Positions 46,193-55,975 of a DNA stretch of 64,000 nt are shown in pieces. The position numbers and the translations under genes were made by a program. How positions within the stretch are numbered: the stretch's first letter is position 1; each line of letters starts with the position of its first letter. The notes beneath the pieces are model-generated. The model had not been told where the DNA came from, did not search any database, and saw nothing but the letters and a program-made list of their open reading frames with translations. Source of the DNA: Plasmodium coatneyi (lineage: Eukaryota > Apicomplexa > Aconoidasida > Haemosporida > Plasmodiidae); contig NC_033567.1 in assembly GCF_001680005.1 (NCBI RefSeq), forward strand, positions 4,402,001 to 4,466,000, given 5' to 3'.

Positions 46193-47811
46193 CTATTTTT
46201 TGACAAGATATGCTGCTAATGAACTAAACTGATTGAGCCAATTGGGGACTTCATTTTTGTTTTCTTCCTTTCCAGTTGGTTCGCTTGACTCATTGGATGA
46301 GGGGTCATTCTCCCGGTTCAGTTGGGTGGTAGAATTATTCTGGACTGCTACGCCTTGCGCGTTATTGAACGTGTTACTGTGATGAGGGAAATTATTACTC
46401 ACTGCGTTGTTTGGGCCACCTCCCCCTTGCTTAGCAAAGTCGCCGTGAACGTTACTGTAATTGTTTCGGTTGACATTTGTCATGGGAGATTGTTGTTGAT
46501 TAAAATTGGCAGCTGTGTTATCTTGGGTAGCCACACCACCATCTTGAGGTTGCGTCCCCAACATTGGTACACCATTTTTTTTTTCGGAAACTTGTGGATT
46601 ATAACACACAACCCCCAGGAAAATATTATTGAAATTGTTTGAGCTGTTTATACCTCCAACGGAGTTACAGAACTCCTTAAAAATGGGACATCCTGGGAAG
46701 ATAAGGTACATATGCCAATCGTCACTTGTGGAGGACAACCCAACCCTATCCTTACTATTAAAATAGTCTCTATAGGCATCCAAAATATTTTCGTCTTCTT
46801 TATTCTCTATTTGGAAATAATACGTGGCTTCTATTTTGGGAAGTGTTTTCATTTTTTTTCTGTGACTTATGACTATGCTGGAAATGTTACTGTTCAGGAA
46901 ATTTTTTACGTTCCCATTTAGGGCATATCCGATGACGCTCAGATTTTCTTTGTTCTTCATTTCGACCGTTCCCTTCCACAGGGCGTACTTCACACTGCTA
47001 GTGGGATTGTTCAATCCCATGTTGGGGAGGGCGCACCCACCGCTATGCAAGGGGGGTTGCAGTTTATCATTACCGTGGAGCTGCCCTTCCTTGTTTGCAA
47101 TCCCATTGTTCGGCATGTAGTTCTTACTAGGTTCCTTCAACGTTGAGGAATTCATCCCCCCCGTTATAGGGTTATTCTGCCCGGAGGGGTACATTGGTGC
47201 AGCAGGGTTGGTGGCACTTGCATTCATGTTCATGTGGGTATTCCCCTTGAATTCGTTACTAGGGATATTACTACTAGGCGTGCTGCTCATTGCATTACTT
47301 GCCGTACTGATGTCTACGGCGGGCCTGTTAAAGACATGCTGGGCGCACTTCCTCAAATGGACACACAAGTATAGTTTTACCCTGGGGGGTTTATTCATGC
47401 CATCCTTATTTCCGAACTGTAACATTTCTTCCATTTGCCTATTTTTTCCATCCCCAGGTGGATTATTTAACATTTTATTTTCTTCGTACGTCTTCATCAA
47501 TTTGCTAATCTCCATGTCGTTGCCGTTTACATTGGGATGGCCGAGCAAACTGCTGCCGCTACCAAAATTGACGTTATCCATGGAGTTGCTTTCGACCGTG
47601 CGTAACCGCTTGTTTACATGCTGTGGGGGCGAAGAAAGGAGGAAAATATGTACAGACGTGGGATTATATGCAAATATGTAACATAACACATATGTGCAAT
47701 CGCAATGTTCTTAATGCTGTGTAAAAATCCTACCTCGTATTCCCTAAAACCGGTCGCCCCCGGGTCGTACGGATTAACGCTATCATTATTTAGGATGCCA
47801 TCCTGAGGTGA

Positions 47812-47852
<41 letters not shown>

Positions 47853-48948
47853 GAAAATTGTCACAGCGGTGTGCAGACATGTGGAGACGCACATAGAAAA
47901 GATAAACCTATAAACATGTACTAAATGGAGGGGCGAGATAAAAAGAAAAATGGTAAATATAATTATAGCACCCCTCCTTAAACTTTCACACAATATTACA
48001 TTTCTCACGGTGCGCTTGCTATTGCTTGGATATCTCTTGTTGTAGAACTGGTTATTTCGATTAATATTTCGGTTGAACTTGTTGCCGTTAGCGGCGCCAG
48101 CCATGTTTGCATTGTGGCTGCCATTATTGTTGCTACTGTTATTGTTCCCGTCCAGGTATGGGTAGTTATTAGAAACGCCACTTTCGTCCTCATCGTTAAC
48201 GTCATTTACTTTGTTGTTGTTATTGGTGTTGTTATTATTGTTGTTGTTGTTGTACCTTTCGAAATAAATTCGCAAAGCTCTTCCATCTACAGAAATACAG
48301 AATTAGGAAAAAAAGTGGAATAATGTGTGCCTAGCCGTCTATTTAATAGGGAATGCTTTTTGTAAAGAGCTCATTGTGGATGTAACAAAACGTGAAAGAA
48401 TGCTGTGGGCACAGCAAAATGCAGAGGGTTATCATTTGAATAACTGGACAGGTGTGACGGTACGGCTGAAGCTGCTCTCTTGACCGCTAGCGTAGAGATG
48501 GCCGAGATTAGTGCTATGGCGGATGAAACGACCAAGTGGAAATGCAAAAAAAAAGAAATGAAGACACGAAAGAAGGAGAAACGGAGCAAGCGGCCAAAAG
48601 AGCAAGTTCCCAAAGAGTCACAGCCATAGTTACAGGCGAAACTTATTCGCATGAAGGATTACTTAGAAACTTCCCGTTCATTTGCTTTAGACATCTTTTA
48701 GCCTCCTCGGGAGCGCTAAACAGAACGTGGGCATAAATGGCATAGGGTCCGATACTTGTGTTCACTTTAAGACTTATACTTTCGATGGAACCAAATTTTT
48801 GAAATAAGTCCAACAGTTCACTTTCTTTAGTCTCCTTTGAAATGTTCTTTACACATAAAATTCTAAGCCCCCTTTCATCATATCTACTCTCAAACTCTTT
48901 TTTACTAGTATTCAAACTAGTTTGATTTTGTATTTGTACATCCGTCAT
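46193..48948 (-). CDS. RRM and SPOC domain protein (split-ends/FPA-like), four exons
   Basis: Exons in order are 48948-48663, 48286-48009, 47802-47734 and 47620-46193. Donors are CTAA|GTAATC, ACC|GTGAGA and GAG|GTAGGA; acceptors TGTAG, CTCAG and CACAG; phases agree, giving 686 residues. Residues ~28-106 form an RRM (LRILCVKNI as RNP2-like; the domain ends GRALRIYFER only after the first splice). A poly-Asn tract follows, then a Ser/Asn-rich linker. Residues ~417-551 match a SPOC domain (YALWKGTVEMKNKENLSV, then GYALNGNVKNFL and ISHRKKM). SPOC domains bind phosphorylated partners such as the RNA polymerase II tail, and spen-type proteins act in RNA processing, m6A deposition and silencing. One RRM plus SPOC resembles a minimal Spen/FPA. 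The C-terminal ~120 residues are Asn/Gln-rich. Confidence 0.85.
47813..47846. repeat. Poly(A) tract, 34 bases (poly(T) in intron)
   Basis: An A34 run that reads as T34 on the coding strand, ending nine bases before the acceptor AG of the second intron of the SPOC gene. It acts as an extreme polypyrimidine tract. Confidence 0.93.
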
Positions 48949-49072
48949 TTAGTAGAAACTTTAGAGAAAAAGAGAAAAAAAAGAGGTTAAAAAAAAAGAT
49001 ACGTCATTTGAAAATGAGCGTAACGAAATGAACCTTCTTTTTGTCCCTTTATCCAACTTTTCCGTTTCCCTG

Positions 49073-49099
<27 letters not shown>
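49073..49099. repeat. Poly(T) tract, 27 bases
   Basis: A T27 run just upstream of the SPOC gene start (A27 on its coding strand). Confidence 0.93.
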
Positions 49100-49103
<4 letters not shown>

Positions 49104-50853
49104 ATTTTGTTAACACATCGACGAAGGCTAATTTTCTATGAAGAATTTGGAACGTTGCACTGGGGAAAATACTTTTGTTGTATTATTCTTAGCTATACGC
49201 GCAAAAAATATTTCTGAATTGTTTTCTTATTGCTTCTGGTATATATTAAAATGTAATGGGTGTGTGTGTGTATACTACGTGTTTGGTTAAATATACACAT
49301 AAGTATTCACTAGGGTGAATGGAGGAAAACAGAAATTGTGACAAAAAATAGAGGTATGGGTAATTTTGGAAGTTTTCCTGCAAATTGTGTGGTAATCTCC
49401 GGTGTCATTTTTCTTACTGGCACATGTATATACATACACATATGCTCATTCCTGCACGTATAAATTATGCTTGGACGTACTCGCGTATAAGCACGTATGA
49501 ATTGTATATGTAAACACTTCTATTCTATTTGTGCGAACGCGAAGAAGAGCGCCTCTTCTTTTCTGTTTGTATTTCAAATGATTTTCCCTTTGCTACTCCA
49601 CAAAAAGTACGGATGCATATACAAATGATCCTACACTTTAAAGGATGTGCACGGAGGGGGGAAGGAGTATCGTTCCAACCGAGCGTTCCCACTACATGTA
49701 ATAATGAGATAGCAGGGTTCTTTGTGTATACAAATCGGCAAAGTGAAGGGCTATATATACAAACGTGCAAGCATGAAGGTGTGTATAGGTATATATGCAT
49801 ACATATATATATACACGTAATACACGTGTGTGCTGGTTCGCTATACTGAAATATGCTTAATTGGTATGCTTCTCTTCAGATATGCTGTATGTTGACTACG
49901 CTTTACACATTAAATGGGAACTAAACAGAAAATTTACAGAGTAATAATTCAAGTTGGCCTATTCAAATTCAACTTTAAATTTAAACGTCATTTTGTACCC
50001 TCCGCGTTGGCTAAGCAAATGTTAGTTTTACGCTTCAGATGAACGTATTTATTTAAAATGAAAAGCATCAGCAGCCTTATTACGTTATGGAAAAAAAAAA
50101 AAACGTACGCAAAAAAAAAAAAAAATAAAATAAACAAATTCAATTCGGCTTACATCACATTAAAGGTTTTCCTCTAACGTAAACCCTTTTCTTTATATAT
50201 GTGTTTGCTATTGAGAGATTCAGCAATTGAATATCGCGTTTAAATGTCATTTGCCTGTTTCCGATAACAATCTACATTTTTTATATTTTTAAGTTTCACT
50301 TCGTTGGAAGATGGCATGCATACTATTATATTATAGTAATTTATTTATTTCAGTCATTCACAAAAAAAGAAGAAGAAAAAAAGGCTGCGTTCAAAGCAAA
50401 AGGAAATATTATTTTTTAAATGTTGAATCCTGTCATTTTACACGTTTACATATTTCTTAAAAACTTTACCGCAGTACGCCTCGCATGTTGAGTTCATTCC
50501 ATTTAAAGAAAATTCATATTCATGTTTTCTTCCTTTGCGTTTAACGTATGTACGTACAACTTGCGAAAAAAATGAATAATGATGGGATGAAGCGGAAAGT
50601 GCGCCGGCCAGGTATGTAGATATTGAACACTTAAATGGTATACATAAAATTTACATAAAATGAACAGATATACTTACAGCATATACTTTATATTCGGAAT
50701 TTTTTGGGCCAAAAGAAATAAATGAAAAGTTCTTCGTTTCATATATTTGTTTTGTAATCCATTTTATGCGTTTCTTTATATGTGGATAAATCTGATTAAA
50801 AAATGTTTTTTTGGAATTATATTAAAAAATGGAGTGATTAACGAGCGTTAAGG

Positions 50854-50883
<30 letters not shown>
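50854..50883. repeat. Poly(A) tract, 30 bases
   Basis: An A30 run in the gene-free interval. A second interrupted A-rich stretch lies at about 51027-51059. Confidence 0.93.
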
Positions 50884-50884
<1 letters not shown>

Positions 50885-51350
50885 CGCAAAAGCAAAATAA
50901 AATTTAAACAAATATTACGAAAATAGCTTTATATTTTTGCGGTACAAAATTATTGCATATAATTGCAACGAAAATCAGGCACAAGCTGCAGCAAAATGGG
51001 GGCCTATCGTGCATGGAAACGCACTTAAAAAAAAAAGAAAAAAAAAAAAAAAAAAAAAACCATATATATTTCGCCCATATATATGTTTATTTGTTAGTCA
51101 TACAAATGGGTATAAAAATAATAAAAAAATAACCACCAATTTTATGGCTCATGGCAGGAAAAATTGGCAAAATTATTAGCATTATTTTTGCCCACCTTTT
51201 TGGCCGTTTTTGCGAAAGGGAGGTTATTCACTGCATTTATTTTGCCTCATAATTTGTACCATATAAATGCCAAACAGTTCAACATGCCTTTTTTTGGAAG
51301 AAAAACTGCTATATCATTTTTTTCGCTAAAAAGTGCAAATTTGGTAGCTG

Positions 51351-51377
51351 TTTTTTTTTTTTTTTTTTTTTTTTTTT
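51351..51377. repeat. Poly(T) tract, 27 bases
   Basis: A T27 run in the gene-free interval. Confidence 0.93.
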
Positions 51378-53000
51378 CGCACTTAACATATTAACCTTCC
51401 CTTTACTCGCTTTTTTTGCAAAGCCATTTTGCCTTCTTCACTGATTATATAGCAAAAATGCACGGTCATCGCTTTTGAAGAAAGTGTTAAAAGGAAGAAA
51501 ATGTTAAATGATATCCCCCTCCATAATATATATTCCTACACAATGCAGATTTAGAGCAACACATATGCGCATTTTCATTTCACACACATGAAAGAGTTAC
51601 ATATTTGTATGACCCGTTCAGGTGAATTCGTAAAAGAATTGAACAGCACGGCATCATCGGTGGCGTACTTTTTGTGAGTGCATGGTTAGTTCATATTGGG
51701 GGGAAAAACTAAGAAGACGTGCTGCATTCTCTACGTTGTTACGCCGTGCTGTGTCACGAACACCTTTTTTTTTTTAATTTTGACATATGCAAAATTGACA
51801 AGAAAAGGACTATTTGACAAAAATGTGGATACGTGTAAGTACGTTAGAATGTTACTTTATTAACCCCAGGGGGGTCGAAAAATACTGTTCTTCGTACCTT
51901 TTTTGTTTAGCCGCCGTTGCGCAGCGTATGGGTAACTTTGTAAAATTCGGTGCGATTATTTAAGTGCGTATTTGGTGTGCTGTCAAAAGTAAAGAAAAAT
52001 TAGGTGTACAAAAGTGATCATTTAAGGGGCACCCATTTCTTCGGGCCATCTGCGAAAGGCAAAAATTTGCATATATATATATGCACATGTACCTACATAC
52101 GCTGGTATAACGAAATTTTTATATGTTCCAACACGGACATACAAATACATACAATGTACGCGCCACACTCCTGACAGGAGACTATAATTAGTTAATTTAA
52201 AATGCGTTGTCTGTTTTTTCTTTTTCGAAAAATGATTGATAAATCACAAAAAGGATTAAGGTGTCTTGTGTAAGCATATCCTTGCGTGCGTAAAAAATAT
52301 ACTCAATTTGGCTCCTTGAAAAGGTGAAAGATGTGGAACAACCTAATTCACGCTTTAGAAAGCAAAACGGCGTTGCTTTAAAAACGTGTTGGAAAAAGCA
52401 AATTCGTTAATTCTTAATCAGCACAGCCATGCAGGCCAAGTGTTTTGCACACAATGCTAAATGTGGCTAAATAATTCGAATGGAAAGCGTATGTTGTAAA
52501 AGTGCGCAGGGATCAAATTTGCATTAAGGGAGAAAATTTTTGTTTTCTCAAAATGGCGTTCTCAAATAGGTGTCTTCTTAAAATGTACGGAAATACCAAA
52601 AAAAAGGAAGGAAGGGGAACGGAAACGAAAAGGAAAACAAAGAAGCAAACAACGAAAGCAAACGAAAGTGCTCCCCACTTGTTTGAAAATTTACGAATTT
52701 AAAATTATTTCCAAATGAGTGGAAAATAACGAACGAATGAGCATACTGACGAATGTGCGACACAAATGGCCTTTGAAAAATGGAAAGCCACCAGGTCTGC
52801 GCAAAATAAAAAAAAACTATTCTTAAGGCGTTAGCTCTTTTTGCTGTTAATAGCCAGTTGCGCCTTGCCTTTGCCTCGCTGAACCACTAACTATTTTTTT
52901 TTTTTTCTTTCCCCTATGAGTGGCACGTAAAAATGTCCGCGGTGTAGGTGAAAACTTTCCCCTTAAATTTAAAGAAGGGGAAGAAAGTTCAGAATTGTGT

Positions 53001-53453
53001 TCATTTAAAATGTTTTCTTTTTTTTAAATCTTTATTGTACGAAATGCACGAATCAATTATCCTTTTCGAGGCTTCCTTATTAATTGTGAGATATCTTTTA
53101 TCTTCATTTTCTTGGTTTTTTTCCTTTATTTCTTTCATCAATAATTGTACCTTTTTTAATTCATTTTTAATGGGATGGTTACTGAGAAAGTCGCCCGATA
53201 TTTTCAAATAGGAATGAAAAATAGAACAAATGGAGTAGGCAAGAAATGAATTGTATTCAGCATACTGCACAGGGTTTAACACACTTTCCAAATCTTTTAT
53301 CGAATAATGCTTATTTAATTGTCCAAAATTTTTTTGAAACTCTTTAATGGTTGAGTTTAAAATTTTAATAATTTCCACATGGTCATCTTTTTTTATTTCT
53401 GGTGTACTGTCTTTCTTGCACCCTGGGGGATTGTCATTTTGTCTTTGGTCCAT
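53001..53453 (-). CDS. C1D / Rrp47 (Lrp1) family nuclear exosome cofactor
   Basis: 150 residues from ATG 53453 (MDQRQNDN). The frame stays open upstream to about 53531 but without another ATG, so an upstream exon is possible though not needed. The Sas10/C1D domain spans ~residues 27-110: a helix IIKILNSTIKEFQ, then YNSFLAYSICSIFHSYLKISG and the family hallmark HPIKNELKKVQLLMKEIKE. The C-terminal INKEASKRIIDS matches the conserved 'K-A-xRF' basic tail that contacts RNA. C1D/Rrp47 pairs with the Rrp6 exonuclease to trim rRNA and snoRNA 3' ends in the nucleolus. The size is normal for the family. The ending KKRKHFK is strongly basic. Confidence 0.85.
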   Translation of the reverse strand: MDQRQNDNPPGCKKDSTPEIKKDDHVEIIKILNSTIKEFQKNFGQLNKHYSIKDLESVLNPVQYAEYNSFLAYSICSIFHSYLKISGDFLSNHPIKNELKKVQLLMKEIKEKNQENEDKRYLTINKEASKRIIDSCISYNKDLKKRKHFK

Positions 53454-55975
53454 TCGAATTAATTTTTTTAAAAATGGGGAATTTCGGAAAACGGCGAATT
53501 CAGGGGCATACCCAAATTTGCACTCTTTCAAATATGGAAACGTAAATTTGGTTACTGTTCCGTGTGTACTTGCACAACTGCTTACTTTCCTTTTTGAAAA
53601 AATTTCGGAGATATGAGAAACAAATTATTCGATTAATTTTATCTGAATGAACTTCCCATTTTGAATTTCTTTCACTTAAGATAAGTATCAAAAGGTTAGG
53701 GGCTATGACAAATTTTGGTGTTACTTATACGTGCACATTTTTTCTGGTACGTATTTTTAAGCGTTTAGGGCGTTAAGAAGGGGTGCAAATAGGCTATGCT
53801 GAATGTAGCACGTGTACTGCATAAATAAGTTACCGAAGTGCTACGGGTTGGTTGCAAATTCTCCTTTTCTCATCGTATCATCTCCTTCAGCGCATTTCTT
53901 AAAAGTAGATACACACGTGATAATTTTGAATGTGAGGCATGTTCCCCTTTGGGCAGTTCATCCAAAGCAGGGAGAGTATTGCCCGTAATTTGCGAGCCTG
54001 GTTTGAAGCTGCTCTAGCACTGTGTAAAAGAAACCGTCGCAATGGAGCTTATCCTTCCGGAAAAATACACACAATGTGGTGAAGTGGTGGGGTTACAGAG
54101 TTGCTAAGTGGACAATATTACATACAATTAATGGCTTCTCTTCTATATGCATTTAATATCTGCAGCGCAGATATGCATGTGCAGTATATGTGTACACGAA
54201 ACAGGAGGAGGAATTGGGAGGTTTCCCATTAGGCGTAAAAGTAACGCACTTCCGTTACAATGGGAATTTCACAAAAAAAGGGTCACAATGGAAATGACGT
54301 GATTATTTCCGCTTCATCGAATTTTTCGTATCATTTTTTTTTTTTATTTCTTAAAATATAGTATACTTCTTAACAATGCAGAAGAAAATGGCGTTTGAAT
54401 TCATTCCACTTGGTCGCATAAAAGTGAAGTACGTGTAAAGCATCAAATGGGAAAGAACCTTTCAGGTATATTTTTTTTATAAATACAAATTTAATGAGCG
54501 TATGAAAAAATGACTCGTGCGGGTAGAAAGTAGTCGGGTTTTCACCATTTCAACATTTTTTTGTTTTTCGTACTCGAATTTGTTTTCCGCAATTTATGCA
54601 TCTCTCAAATTGTGATGCGCGGCATGGAAATGGAAAAAATTAGGAAAAAAAAAACATAATAGGAATTGCTAAAAGTTGCAAAAAATGACAAAATTGAAAA
54701 TAAAAAGCAAAAGGTAAAAACTGTTCCCGACGCACGCAATTTTTGAAATGCGAATTGAAAATTAACCCTGTCGTAAATTACACTGTGAGAAGCGCCGGAA
54801 TGGCATGTGGAGCGCACGGCGTTTTTTTTGTTTCTATTTTTAAGAATTCTGTTTTTTCAAGAAGGCGGCAAAATTGTTATATAACATTCGCCTGCACATT
54901 TCTATATGCATATGACACATGGAAATGAGGAAAGGTGTACGCTGAAACAAAAGTGAATGTTATAATATATATACAATTCTGCGCGACCAGCTTTGAACAT
55001 CCATGGAATGGTGATCCCAGAAATGATAATTGTGCCAAAAAACCGTTGTGTCTGTTTCTATAACATATTACAAAGTAACATTGTTTAGGGACATGGCATG
55101 TTTCATTATCACGAAATGGCTATTTTCATTTTTTTTTTTTTAAATTTTCACAGTGTGCCTATGTAGTGACTTCTTCATTTTGAATGATCCTTTTTAAAAT
55201 CCCCCCCAAAAAATGAACAAAGAAATGTGAAAATTATATCATCAGCCTTGCGAACGCAAAGTAGGCTATGCAATTTTGTCGTGTTTTCCTTTTCCTTCAT
55301 TTGGCATTTCTTTTTGCATTTACTTTTTTCGACATTCCTTTTCCTCAAAATTTTGCCATTTTTTTGCCATTTTTCGTCAATTCTTTTCTCTACCGGTCGC
55401 CATTTTTTTCTCCATTTTTTTGCGACATTTTTTTCCCAAGTCAGTCCAGTCATAATATACTACTTTTACCAAATTCAGAGAACTCCTTCGCGTTTAATAA
55501 AGTGGGAGGCTCCTCACCGCCCTGCCAGATTGCGCATTGGCGAAGCGAAGTGCAGTCATGTGAACGTATGTGGAATTAGCGTCATCCATAATCCATAAGT
55601 ATAGCATATGCATATTATGCGCAAATGACATTGTGTTGTTAGTGCCCTGCTGCCGCTTGCCTGGCGTTGCTCCGTGCATATAACGTAGGAGGCTATTAAC
55701 GTTGGAAGGCAGAGCATAAAAGCATTGTATGTATGCGATGCTCATGGGCGAAGTATTTGTATAATACATATTTATGTTGCGCTCTTTCTCATATAAACTC
55801 CGTCCCCATGCCAAACGGGCGGGATGAAAGGAAAGTTACCAGTTTTATACATATGTTATCTTTAATTCCCACAAAAAAGCAATACGCGCAGGGGAATATT
55901 TTTCAAAAAAAAGAAAAAACCGTTCTGATGTGATGGCCTTTTTTTCCTTTCTTTGAGTAGAAAGAAAAAGGCAGA
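53454..55975. other. Divergent intergenic region, C1D / CLK1
   Basis: About 2.5 kb between head-to-head genes, presumably two promoters and leaders. A/T runs are present and no convincing gene. The CLK1 side ends in gagtagaaagaaaaaggcaga immediately before its ATG. Confidence 0.6.

Larger units (their letters stand above)
48949..53000. other. 4.05-kb AT-rich region with no recognisable gene
   Basis: Between two minus-strand genes: the promoter of the SPOC gene and the 3' UTR of the C1D gene. Very AT-rich at 49.9-52.4 kb, with T27 (49073-49099), A30 (50854-50883) and T27 (51351-51377). Open frames are short and homopolymer-driven. It is not AT-rich enough to suggest a centromere. An unannotated non-coding RNA cannot be excluded. 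Confidence 0.55.

Noticed and set aside
50800..51400. Centromere
   Set aside because: AT-rich with homopolymers, but GC-containing words are frequent and the segment is much shorter than the ~2 kb, >95% AT Plasmodium centromeres.
53454..53531. N-terminal extension of the C1D protein
   Set aside because: The open frame upstream of MDQRQN has no ATG and no clear acceptor. The C1D domain is complete without it.
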